A DNA stretch of 64,000 nt from Hoeflea_A sp965216535 (GTDB lineage: Bacteria; Pseudomonadota; Alphaproteobacteria; Rhizobiales; Rhizobiaceae): assembly GCA_965216535.1 (NCBI GenBank), contig OZ244175.1, positions 1,364,001 to 1,428,000 on the forward strand, read 5' to 3'. How positions within the stretch are numbered: the stretch's first letter is position 1; each line of letters begins with the position of its first letter. The translations under genes and the position numbers were made by a program. The notes below the pieces were generated by a model. The model was given only the letters and a program-made list of their open reading frames with translations, was not told the DNA's origin and did not search any database. Positions 17,201 through 25,161 of this stretch are shown here, piece by piece.

Positions 17201-18636
17201 CAGACATAACCCACTTCATCGACGGACAGCCTGTGAAGGGTGAAGGTCCCGTGCTCGATGACATCGACCCGGCAACGGGTCAGGCGATCGGCAGACTGCC
17301 GGAAGCAACTGAGGCACAGGTGGCTGAAGCGGTATCCGCGGCATCCCGGAGCTTTGCATCGGGCGCCTGGGCGGAGGCACCGGTTCGCCAGCGCCAGGGC
17401 GTACTGCGGGATGCCGCCGGAGCGATCCGCAATGATGCCGACACGCTGGTCGATCTGCAGGTTGCAGAGGGTGGGATGACGCCGGACGGCGTGCGCGGCC
17501 AGGTCATGGGCGCGGCGGCCTGGTTCGACTATTTTGCCGATTTTCTCTCCCGCGAAGCGGGCGAAACCTACCAGCAGCTGGAAACCGCGACGACGCTTGT
17601 CAATCGCGAACCGATCGGCGTGTGTGCGCTGTTCTCGCCCTGGAACGTTCCGGTGACACTCAGCGCGATCAAACTGGCGCCGGCTCTGGCGGCGGGCAAT
17701 TCCGTCGTGTTGAAACCGTCCGAGGAAACACCGATGGTGACTCGTCGGCTGGCTAACCTTATCCACGGTGCGGGCCTGCCCGATGGCGTTCTCAACGTCG
17801 TCAATGGTCGCGGCGCGGTGACCGGGGCGGCGCTCGCAGATGCGCCTGACGTCGCCATGATTTCCTTTACAGGCGGATCGGTCGGCGGTCGTGCGGTGGC
17901 CGAAGCGGCAGCGCGTCGGCATGTACCGTGCGTCATGGAACTGGGCGGCAAGTCGGCGACGATCGTCTTCGAAGACGCTGACATGGACGCTGCGCTGGAA
18001 GGGGCGCTGACGTCGATTTATTCCGCCAACGGTGAAGCTTGCCTGGCCGGGTCACGCATTCTCGTTCAGGAGAGCATTGCCGGGGCGTTTATCGAACGCT
18101 TTGTCGAGCGGGCACAAGCGGTGCCGGTTGGTGATCCGCGCGGGGAGGGAACCGTCGTGGGGCCGATGGTAACGAAGGCGCACCGGGACCGGGTCCTGAG
18201 TTTCTTCGCAGACGCGGAAGCCACCGGCGATCGCATCCTTTGCGGCGGTCCGGCGCCAGAGCTGGCCGAGGGCTTCTTCGTGCGTCCGGGCGCCATTTCC
18301 GTTGCCTCGCGGCAAAGCCGTGTCTGGCGCGAGGAAGTGTTCGGCCCGATTGCTGCGCTGGCGACGTTTTCGGACGAGGCGGAGGCCGTGGCGCTCGCCA
18401 ATGACAGTTCTTACGGACTGTCCGGGTATCTATGGACGCGGGATCTTGGCCGCGCCATGCGGGTCGCTCGCCGTGTTCGCACCGGCACGATGGTGATCAA
18501 TGCGCCCTTCATGCGCGAGCTCAATGCGCCGTTCGGCGGCTACAAGGGATCCGGTATCGGGCGCGAAGGCGGCACCCATAGCTGGATGAACTTCACCGAG
18601 GCAAAAACGACAGTAATCTATCATGGCGGGGACTAG
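17197..18636 (+). CDS. NAD(P)-dependent aldehyde dehydrogenase
   Basis: A 479-residue enzyme of the ALDH superfamily. The general-base Glu lies in MELGGKSATIVFEDAD (about 248) and the nucleophile Cys in NGEACLAGSR (about 282). FSPWNVPVT and EEVFGPI are at their usual places. Start is GTG, overlapping the synthetase stop as GTGA. It oxidises an aldehyde to its acid; a benzaldehyde-type intermediate such as vanillin is possible given the neighbours, but the sequence alone does not say so. Confidence 0.9.
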   Translation: MTDITHFIDGQPVKGEGPVLDDIDPATGQAIGRLPEATEAQVAEAVSAASRSFASGAWAEAPVRQRQGVLRDAAGAIRNDADTLVDLQVAEGGMTPDGVRGQVMGAAAWFDYFADFLSREAGETYQQLETATTLVNREPIGVCALFSPWNVPVTLSAIKLAPALAAGNSVVLKPSEETPMVTRRLANLIHGAGLPDGVLNVVNGRGAVTGAALADAPDVAMISFTGGSVGGRAVAEAAARRHVPCVMELGGKSATIVFEDADMDAALEGALTSIYSANGEACLAGSRILVQESIAGAFIERFVERAQAVPVGDPRGEGTVVGPMVTKAHRDRVLSFFADAEATGDRILCGGPAPELAEGFFVRPGAISVASRQSRVWREEVFGPIAALATFSDEAEAVALANDSSYGLSGYLWTRDLGRAMRVARRVRTGTMVINAPFMRELNAPFGGYKGSGIGREGGTHSWMNFTEAKTTVIYHGGD

Positions 18637-18640
18637 CATC

Positions 18641-19390
18641 ATGCTGAAGGGCAAACGAATCATTGTGACCGGTGCGGCACAGGGCATCGGCTCGGTGATG
18701 GCGGCCGGATTTTCGAAAATGGGTGCGAGTGTCGTGCTTGCCGATATTGCCGATCCGTCAGGTGCGACGGCCCGTATCGTCGACGCCGGCGGCAAAGCGA
18801 TCGGGGTGCAGGTCGATGTCACGAGCCTTGCCGATTGTCAGCGCATGGTCGCCGAAGCCGAAGCCGCATTTGGCGGCCTGGACGGCCTGGTCAACAACGC
18901 CGCTATGTTCGCGACGCTGCCGATTGAAGCTTTCGACGCCATCGACGAAGCGCTCTGGGACAGGGTCATGGCCGTCAATGTCAAAGGTCCCTGGCTGTGC
19001 AGCCGGGCAGCGGTTCCCGCGATGGAGCGTGCCGGTGGAGGGTCAATCGTCATGATCGCGACCAACCGAATCCTGCACGGCTTTCCGGGAATGCTGCATT
19101 ACGATGCCTCGAAAGGTGGCGTTTGGGCGATGACCCGGTCGCTGATCCGCGAGGTCGGCGACAAAAAGATCCGGGTCAACACCATCTCGCCCGGACTGAC
19201 CATGAGCGAGGGCGTTCTGGCTCGTGAGGGTATCCAGGAGCGCGCCAAGCCGATCGCAGCGGGACGATCGCTGGCGCGCAACCAGGAGCCCGAAGACCTG
19301 GTGGGTCCCACCGCATTTTTCCTGAGTGACCATTCCGCCTTCATCTCCGGCCAATCGCTGAGCGTGGATGGCGGAGGTCTGGTCAACTGA
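18641..19390 (+). CDS. Short-chain dehydrogenase/reductase
   Basis: A 249-residue Rossmann enzyme with TGAAQGIGS for cofactor binding, NNAAM, the YDASKGG active site and a C-terminal SGQSLSVDGG. The position of the catalytic Ser, 13 residues before the Tyr, is Thr (IATNRILHG), which is unusual for SDRs and may lower or change activity. I prefer ATG 18641, with MLKGKRIIVTG as a normal SDR start, over 18623, which overlaps the upstream gene by 14 bases. It is cotranscribed with the aldehyde dehydrogenase. Confidence 0.85.
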   Translation: MLKGKRIIVTGAAQGIGSVMAAGFSKMGASVVLADIADPSGATARIVDAGGKAIGVQVDVTSLADCQRMVAEAEAAFGGLDGLVNNAAMFATLPIEAFDAIDEALWDRVMAVNVKGPWLCSRAAVPAMERAGGGSIVMIATNRILHGFPGMLHYDASKGGVWAMTRSLIREVGDKKIRVNTISPGLTMSEGVLAREGIQERAKPIAAGRSLARNQEPEDLVGPTAFFLSDHSAFISGQSLSVDGGGLVN

Positions 19391-19435
19391 GTCCGGCGGG
19401 AGAATTCCCCCTAACGCTGCCCGAGGAGACATTTC

Positions 19436-19633
19436 ATGGCAATCATCAGCATCACCATTATCGAGGGTCGAGACCGCGAGACCAAGAACCTGCTGATGAA
19501 ACGGCTGACCGACGCGGTGGTCGAGACACTGGATGCCAAACCCGGGCAGGTGCGCGTCGTGATCAACGAGGTGCAGGATGGTGATTACGCGGTGGGTGGC
19601 AATCCGGTGTTTTTGCGCGATCACGCGCAATAG
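19436..19633 (+). CDS. 4-oxalocrotonate tautomerase-family protein lacking Pro-1
   Basis: A 65-residue protein with the tautomerase pattern AIISITIIEGRDRETKNLLMKRLTD and the full small-subunit length. In active members the residue after the initiator Met is the catalytic base Pro-1. Here the codon is GCA (Ala). AGGAGA lies seven bases before the ATG, so the start is well supported. The protein may be inactive as a tautomerase, use another mechanism, or serve as one chain of a heterohexamer. It lies 45 bases after the SDR gene and ends the rightward operon. Confidence 0.8.
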   Translation: MAIISITIIEGRDRETKNLLMKRLTDAVVETLDAKPGQVRVVINEVQDGDYAVGGNPVFLRDHAQ

Positions 19634-19636
19634 GGC

Positions 19637-19665
19637 TTGCACCAAAATACTAATGGGACGATAGT
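19637..19665 (+). promoter_or_regulatory. Predicted promoter for the enoyl-CoA hydratase gene
   Basis: TTGCAC at 19637-19642 and GATAGT at 19660-19665 are 17 bases apart. The -10 box sits in the second half-site of operator copy 3. The expected start of transcription falls at or within a few bases of the ATG at 19675. Confidence 0.45.
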
Positions 19666-19672
19666 GGGCAGA
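19649..19672 (+). promoter_or_regulatory. TAGTGGG direct-repeat element, copy 3
   Basis: The half-sites TAATGGG and TAGTGGGCA start 11 bases apart (19651 and 19662). The element ends two bases before the ATG of the enoyl-CoA hydratase. The second half-site and flank match copies 1, 2 and 4. Confidence 0.62.
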
Positions 19673-19674
19673 TC

Positions 19675-20463
19675 ATGACGGAAATCGAAACTGCCACTGA
19701 TGGACCTGCCGGGATCGTCCGGTTCGCACGCCCGCAGGCGCGCAATGCGCTGACCGACGCAATGTTGGAGCAGACTCGGGAGGCGATGCAGGCCTGGGAG
19801 CTGGATGATACCATCGCGGCCATCGTGCTCACCGGTGATGACACGGCGTTCTGCGCCGGCGGTGACGTCAAGGGCACGGCGTCCAGCCAGATGGAGCCGT
19901 TCGAGAAATACCGGTATCGCTATACCCAGTCGGTCTGGCACGATTTTATGCGGTTTTTGGGCAACTACACCAAGCCGGTGATTGCCGCCATCGAGGGCTA
20001 CGCGCTTGGCGGCGGCCTGGAACTCGCCCTTCGATGTGACTTTGCGGTCGGTTCGAAGACCGCCAAACTCGGGATGACCGAGGCCAGCCTGGGCCTGTTT
20101 CCCATCCTGGGCGGTGCTTGGTCCCTGGCTCACACGGTCGGAGAGCGCAAGGCCCGGGAGCTGGCCTATACGGGCCGGCGCATCGACGCCGAGGAAGCGT
20201 TGGCACTCGGCCTGCTGAACCATGTGACCCCGGCCGGCTGCGCGGTCGCCAAGGCGACCGAGATAGTGGGCGAGATTGCCAGCAACGCACCGCTCGCCGT
20301 CATGGTGATGAAGCAGGCGATCAATCGGGCACCCGGGCAGTCCTATGAAGACGCTCTCAATGCCGGCGGCGATCTTTCGGCGCTGCTGATGTTCTCGGAA
20401 GACCGGAAAGAGGGCCTGCGCGCCTTTCTCGAAAAACGCAAGCCGGAGTTCAAAGGCAAATGA
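19675..20463 (+). CDS. Enoyl-CoA hydratase/isomerase (crotonase) family protein
   Basis: A 262-residue crotonase. The oxyanion-hole segment is FCAGGDVKG, and the two acids corresponding to rat hydratase Glu144 and Glu164 are present, in GGGLELAL and GMTEASLG, exactly 20 residues apart. It could hydrate or cleave an acyl-CoA made by the ADP-forming synthetase, as FerB-type hydratase/lyases do, but the family is too broad to fix the reaction. Start ATG 19675 has no separate ribosome-binding site; GTGGGCAG of the operator is the only upstream candidate. The stop overlaps the next gene as ATGA. Confidence 0.87.
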   Translation: MTEIETATDGPAGIVRFARPQARNALTDAMLEQTREAMQAWELDDTIAAIVLTGDDTAFCAGGDVKGTASSQMEPFEKYRYRYTQSVWHDFMRFLGNYTKPVIAAIEGYALGGGLELALRCDFAVGSKTAKLGMTEASLGLFPILGGAWSLAHTVGERKARELAYTGRRIDAEEALALGLLNHVTPAGCAVAKATEIVGEIASNAPLAVMVMKQAINRAPGQSYEDALNAGGDLSALLMFSEDRKEGLRAFLEKRKPEFKGK

Positions 20464-22034
20464 CAGGCAGCTACGACGCCATCGTCGTGGGCGGCGGCCA
20501 TAACGGCCTGACCTGCGGAGCCTATCTGGCGCGCGCCGGCAAATCCGTCCTGGTGCTGGAACAGAAGCCCTATATCGGCGGCGCTTCGGTCACAGAGGAG
20601 TTCAGCCCGGGATTTCGCGCCTCAACCTATTCCTTCATCATGGGGCACCTGCACCCGAAGGTGATCGAGGAACTGGAGCTCCGCAAATTCGGGCTTGAAA
20701 ATATCGAGCAGCCCAATGTCATCAATCCGACGGATGACGACTGCATTGTCTTTTCCAAGGATCCGGTGAAGACCCGTGAACAGATCGCGCGCTTTTCCCA
20801 GAAGGACGCCGAGAACTACCCGAAATTCTTTCAGCGCCTGCAGTCGACCATCGAAATCCTACGCATGTTGCAGCTGGAAACACCGGTCAATCCGTTTCGC
20901 AAGGATCCGGTCGGACTGCTGAAGACGGCGCGCTTCGCGTGGAAAATGCGCAACGCCGAGGAAGAGGTCTACAACCTTCTTCATGCGCTTTCGATGAGCG
21001 CTCACGACTATGTCTCGCAGTGGTTCGAGACCGACCTGGTCAAGGCCAAATTCATGTTCTGGGCGACGATCGGCGGTAATGTCGGCCCCTATAGTCCGGG
21101 AACGGCCTTCTATCTGGTGACGCACCTGATCGGGCAGACCGGCATGAGCTTCGCACGCGGCGGCATGGGCGCGATCGCTGATGCAATCGCCAAGTCGGGA
21201 CAGGCCCATGGCTTGGACATCCGTTGTGACGCCTGGGTTGACGAGATCCTGGTGCGTGACGGAAAAGCCGTCGGGGTGCGGCTGCGCTCAGGTGAAGAGA
21301 TCCATGCCTCGCGTGTCATCAGCAACGCCAATGCCAAGCGCACCTTTCTCGATATGGTCAAGCCGGACCATCTGCCGGAAGATTTCGTCGACGATATCAA
21401 GGGCTACCGCAGTCGCGGCATGAGCTTCAAGCTGCTGTGCGCCGTCGATCGGTTACCACAATACAAGGGGTTCAGCCAGGAAAAGACCGGGGTCGAGTAT
21501 CCGGCCTACGCTCACATCTGCCCGACACCGGAATTTCTCGAACAGGCGTTTCATGACGCCAAGTTCGGCTGGTATTCGTCCGAACCGTTCCTGTCACCCA
21601 ACGTGCCAAGCTACTTCGATGACACGCTGGCGCCGGACGGCAAGCATGTCGTTGTCTTCCAGGGCGGTGTCAGCCCCTACGAGTTGCGCAATTCGGACTG
21701 GGATCGTGAGGGTCCGCAACTGGTTCGCAACGCCTTCAACGTCATGGATCGCTTCGCGCCTGGCTTTTCCGACAGCGTGCTCGACTACAAGCTCTACACG
21801 CCGAAGGATATCGAGGCAGATATCAACCTGCCGGGCGGCAACTCCCAGCACGGCGAGCTGACGCTGGATCAGCTTTTCTTCATGCGTCCCGTGCCGCGCT
21901 ATGCCGATTACCGTTCGCCCGTGAAGGGATTGTATCAGTGCGGGGCGTCGACCCATCCCGGCGGCGCCGTGTCGGCGGTGCCCGGCCACAACGCAGCGCG
22001 CGAAATTTTGAGGGACTGGAGGTGGTCGCGGTGA
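20460..22034 (+). CDS. Phytoene-desaturase-like FAD-dependent oxidoreductase
   Basis: A 524-residue flavoprotein. The N-terminal dinucleotide-binding motif is VVGGGHNGLTCGAYLARAG with the acidic end of the second strand at LVLEQ, then YIGGASVTEE. The C-terminal GLYQCGASTHPGGAVSAVPGHNAA is the second FAD-binding signature of the phytoene-dehydrogenase/retinol-saturase family. With no carotenoid genes around, it more likely desaturates or isomerises a catabolic intermediate. Coupled to the crotonase by a 4-base overlap. Confidence 0.85.
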   Translation: MTGSYDAIVVGGGHNGLTCGAYLARAGKSVLVLEQKPYIGGASVTEEFSPGFRASTYSFIMGHLHPKVIEELELRKFGLENIEQPNVINPTDDDCIVFSKDPVKTREQIARFSQKDAENYPKFFQRLQSTIEILRMLQLETPVNPFRKDPVGLLKTARFAWKMRNAEEEVYNLLHALSMSAHDYVSQWFETDLVKAKFMFWATIGGNVGPYSPGTAFYLVTHLIGQTGMSFARGGMGAIADAIAKSGQAHGLDIRCDAWVDEILVRDGKAVGVRLRSGEEIHASRVISNANAKRTFLDMVKPDHLPEDFVDDIKGYRSRGMSFKLLCAVDRLPQYKGFSQEKTGVEYPAYAHICPTPEFLEQAFHDAKFGWYSSEPFLSPNVPSYFDDTLAPDGKHVVVFQGGVSPYELRNSDWDREGPQLVRNAFNVMDRFAPGFSDSVLDYKLYTPKDIEADINLPGGNSQHGELTLDQLFFMRPVPRYADYRSPVKGLYQCGASTHPGGAVSAVPGHNAAREILRDWRWSR

Positions 22035-22043
22035 GAAAAATCA

Positions 22044-22072
22044 TTGCGATCTTGTTTTAGTGGGATCATAGT
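22044..22072 (+). promoter_or_regulatory. Predicted promoter for the isochorismatase-ABC operon
   Basis: TTGCGA at 22044-22049 and CATAGT at 22067-22072 are 17 bases apart. As at copies 1 and 3, the -10 box is formed by the second half-site of the repeat element. Confidence 0.45.
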
Positions 22073-22079
22073 GGGCTAA
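22056..22079 (+). promoter_or_regulatory. TAGTGGG direct-repeat element, copy 4
   Basis: The half-sites TAGTGGG and TAGTGGGCT begin 11 bases apart (22058 and 22069), 24 bases before the isochorismatase-type gene. It is the most diverged copy at its edges, but both cores are perfect. Confidence 0.65.
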
Positions 22080-22102
22080 AAGCTCGATCCAAGGGAGGAA
22101 CA

Positions 22103-22774
22103 ATGCCGCACGACGTGAAAATACCGGACTATGTGATCGAGCGGATCATGGCCAAGCGCGGCAAGCTGAACGTCTACGAGGAGTTCGAGGCGGAAAAGAC
22201 CGCATTCCTCGTGATCGACATGCAGAACTTCTATGTCGCCGAGGTCGATACGGCGATTTCGATCGTGCCCAACATCAATCGCATCGCCATGACGTGCCGG
22301 GAAAAGGGCGTTCCGGTGATCTGGGTGATCATGCGGTGTGCGGAAGAGGAAGGCGCGCCGAGCCAGTGGCCGATCTACCATCAATACTTCTTCACCGAGG
22401 CCAAAGGCCACAATCACCTCACCAAACTCAGCCCGGGCAATTCCGGCTACGAGCTCTATCCGGAACTGGATGTGCGCGAGGAAGATCGCATTGTGACCAA
22501 GCGACGTTTTTCGCCTTTTGTCATTGGTGCATCGGACCTGCATGACATTCTGCAGGGGATGGGGATCGAGAATCTGATCGTGGCGGGCACGGCAACCAAC
22601 ATGTGTTCCGAATCCACCGCACGCGATGCCATGATGCTCGACTACAAGGTGGTGATGGTCGAGGACGCAAACGCCGCCCGCTATGATGATGACCATCTGG
22701 CCGGATTGACGTCGTTCTATCAAAGCTTCGGCGACGTCCGCAGCACCGACGACGTGATCGGGATGATCAGGTAG
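22103..22774 (+). CDS. Isochorismatase-family cysteine hydrolase
   Basis: A 223-residue enzyme with the family triad: Asp in LVIDMQNFY (about 39), Lys in EDRIVTKRRFSPF, and nucleophile Cys in GTATNMCSESTARDA (about 168). Relatives hydrolyse amides and carbamates, for example N-carbamoylsarcosine, nicotinamide or biuret, or the vinyl ether of isochorismate. AAGGGAGGAAC precedes the ATG. It leads a five-gene operon with an importer, so it may process the imported compound. Confidence 0.87.
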   Translation: MPHDVKIPDYVIERIMAKRGKLNVYEEFEAEKTAFLVIDMQNFYVAEVDTAISIVPNINRIAMTCREKGVPVIWVIMRCAEEEGAPSQWPIYHQYFFTEAKGHNHLTKLSPGNSGYELYPELDVREEDRIVTKRRFSPFVIGASDLHDILQGMGIENLIVAGTATNMCSESTARDAMMLDYKVVMVEDANAARYDDDHLAGLTSFYQSFGDVRSTDDVIGMIR

Positions 22775-22777
22775 GTC

Positions 22778-23827
22778 ATGGCCGAGATCCAACTGCGCAA
22801 CGTCGGTAAACGCTGGGGCTCCTTCATCGGGGTCGACAACTTCAATCTGACGATCGCAGACAAGGAATTCCTGGTTCTTCTCGGACCCTCGGGCTGCGGC
22901 AAGACGACCACCATGCGCATGATCGCCGGTCTGGAAGAGGTGAGCGACGGCGAAATTGCCATTGACGGCAAGGTGGTCAACAACCTGGAGCCGAAGGACC
23001 GAGACGTGGCCATGGTGTTCCAGAGCTACGCGCTCTATCCCAACATGAACGTCTACGAGAACATTCGCTTTCCACTGCAGGTTCGCGGCATCGATCCACC
23101 CTCCCAGGACGCCCGCGTGCGGCGGGCCAGTGCCATGGTCGAGCTCGACGAATTCCTGCACCGGAAGCCGGCTGAACTGTCGGGCGGACAGCGCCAGCGT
23201 GTGGCTCTGGCCCGCGCGATCGTGCGCGAGCCCAACGTTTTCCTGATGGACGAGCCGCTGTCCAATCTCGATGCCAAGCTGCGTGTCTCGACTCGAGCGC
23301 AGATCAAGAATCTCAGCCACGAACTGGCGGTCACAACGATCTATGTCACCCACGACCAGATCGAAGCGATGACGCTTGCCGACCGTGTGGTGGTCATGAA
23401 GCAGGGTGTGGTGCAGCAGGTCGGCAGTCCGACGGAGATCTACGATACGCCGGCCAACACCTTCGTTGCGGGTTTCATCGGCAGCCCGGCCATGAATCTG
23501 ATCGAGGGCGAAATGAACAGCGGGAGCTTCGTTGCAACAGGTGCATCGATCGGCGGGCACACCGTTGCCGACGGTCCGGTTACACTTGGCTTCCGCGCAG
23601 AGGATGCGGACGTCGTCGAAGAAGGCGGGCAGATCAACGCTCCGATCTACACGCTGGAACTGCTGGGCGACGCCACCATGGTGTCGGTCCGCATCGGCGG
23701 TGCTCTCGTGTCGGTCAAGGCCGACAAGTCCTTTCGGGCCGAAATCGGTGATCCCGTCTCGATCCGTGTACCGCCCGATATCTGCCACCTGTTTGATGCA
23801 GGGACAGGGGTACGCCTCGGGACGTGA
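22778..23827 (+). CDS. ABC transporter ATP-binding protein, MalK/UgpC type
   Basis: A 349-residue ATPase with Walker A GPSGCGKTT, Q-loop FQSYALYPNMNVYENI, signature LSGGQRQRVALARAI, Walker B VFLMDEPLSNLD and switch His in IYVTHDQIEAMT. The C-terminal TOBE region runs from about 240. The length and YALYPNMNVYENI wording fit importers of the carbohydrate class 1 group. It starts 3 bases after the hydrolase stop. Confidence 0.9.
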   Translation: MAEIQLRNVGKRWGSFIGVDNFNLTIADKEFLVLLGPSGCGKTTTMRMIAGLEEVSDGEIAIDGKVVNNLEPKDRDVAMVFQSYALYPNMNVYENIRFPLQVRGIDPPSQDARVRRASAMVELDEFLHRKPAELSGGQRQRVALARAIVREPNVFLMDEPLSNLDAKLRVSTRAQIKNLSHELAVTTIYVTHDQIEAMTLADRVVVMKQGVVQQVGSPTEIYDTPANTFVAGFIGSPAMNLIEGEMNSGSFVATGASIGGHTVADGPVTLGFRAEDADVVEEGGQINAPIYTLELLGDATMVSVRIGGALVSVKADKSFRAEIGDPVSIRVPPDICHLFDAGTGVRLGT

Positions 23828-23896
23828 GTTCCCGAATAATCAGGCCGAAGGCCACAACGATCCCGAAAGGGGAACAGGACAAAAAGGGAGAAGACC

Positions 23897-25102
23897 ATGA
23901 AACTGAAACACATGCTTTATGCCGGGGCCATGCTCATGGCCGGAACCGTGGGGGCGTCGGCGGCCTGCGAAAACGCTGTCGCGGCCAAATCGCTGACAAA
24001 TGCCTTCCCGGCCTATGTCATCATGACCGACGTCATGAAATCCTGCGGCAATTTCGAAGCCGAGCTCGACAAGGACCACCGGCTCAAGCTCCAGGATGCG
24101 TTCTCGACCAACCCTTCGCTCTACACGATCGCCGGCGTGGCCAATGCCACCTCGGTACCGCTTTTCGAGCAGGGACTGGTGCGGCCGCTGGATGACCTGA
24201 TCGCCAAGTACGGCGAAAACCTCAATGACAACCAGTTCATCCGCGTTGACGGCAAGGTCATGGCCATCGCCGCGCTCTTCAACACCCAGCATCTGATGTA
24301 CCGCGAGGACATCCTCAATGATCTGGGTATCGACGTACCCACCACCTGGGACGAAGTGTTCGACGCAGCCGAAAAGATCAAGGCCGCGGGCGTCGTCGAC
24401 TATCCGCTGGGCGGCTACTACAAGTCCGGCTGGAATCTCGGCTTCGTGTTCATCAACCACTACCTCGGAGAGGGCGGAGGTTTCCTTGACGACAGCAACA
24501 TGCCGGCGCTCGACAAGGAAAAGGCCAAGCGTGTCATGGAGCGGATGAAGAAGGCCGCGTCCTACATGGATCCGGAATACCTGGTGTCCGACACGACCTT
24601 CGTCACCAAGCAGCTGCAGCAGGGCAAGATTGCCATGGCCAACCTGTGGGCGAGCCGCGCAGGTGCCGTCAACGATCCGAACGAAAGCACCGTTTCCGGC
24701 AAGATCAAGATGGCCGCTGGCCTCAACGGTTCAGAGAAGCCGGCATCCACCGTCTGGTGGGACGGCTGGGTCGTCGCCAGCAACATCCCCGATGAAGAGG
24801 CTGAAGCCGGCTTCAAGCTGATCGTCGCAGCGATGGACCCTGAGGTCATTTCGGCCAACAACGATGCTGCCGTATGGCTGGCCAAGGGCTTTACCCCGGG
24901 TCCGGCAGCGGCTGGTGCGGCCGCCACATCGCTTGCAGGAGCACCGCCGTACCCGGCTTCCAAGGCGATGGCTGTGATGCACACGGCGCTGGGTGATGGC
25001 CTGTCGACCTACATGACCGGCGACAAGGATGCCGACACCGCGCTGGCCGATATCGAAGCGGCCTATTTGACCGCGGCGAAAGAAGCAGGTTTGGTTAACT
25101 GA
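23897..25102 (+). CDS. ABC transporter extracellular substrate-binding protein, carbohydrate class 1
   Basis: A 401-residue secreted protein with a Sec signal peptide of about 22 residues ending at GASAACENA. Typical solute-binding stretches include KVMAIAALFNTQHLMYREDIL and IPTTWDEVFDAAEKIKAAG-like spacing. An AAAAAGGGAGAAG ribosome-binding site lies upstream. The mature N-terminus carries a Cys (AACENA) and a second Cys in MKSCGNFEAE that could form a disulfide. It works with the two following permeases; a sugar or glycoside ligand is expected. Confidence 0.87.
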   Translation: MKLKHMLYAGAMLMAGTVGASAACENAVAAKSLTNAFPAYVIMTDVMKSCGNFEAELDKDHRLKLQDAFSTNPSLYTIAGVANATSVPLFEQGLVRPLDDLIAKYGENLNDNQFIRVDGKVMAIAALFNTQHLMYREDILNDLGIDVPTTWDEVFDAAEKIKAAGVVDYPLGGYYKSGWNLGFVFINHYLGEGGGFLDDSNMPALDKEKAKRVMERMKKAASYMDPEYLVSDTTFVTKQLQQGKIAMANLWASRAGAVNDPNESTVSGKIKMAAGLNGSEKPASTVWWDGWVVASNIPDEEAEAGFKLIVAAMDPEVISANNDAAVWLAKGFTPGPAAAGAAATSLAGAPPYPASKAMAVMHTALGDGLSTYMTGDKDADTALADIEAAYLTAAKEAGLVN

Positions 25103-25161
25103 TGCTTAACCGGTGAAGGGCGCGTCTGCGCCCTTCACTTCGCCGCAAGTGGGGACTGGCG

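Noticed and set aside
20460..22034. Carotenoid biosynthesis function for the phytoene-desaturase-like gene
   Set aside because: No phytoene synthase, cyclase or other carotenoid gene is present and the context is catabolic; the family includes many other oxidoreductases.
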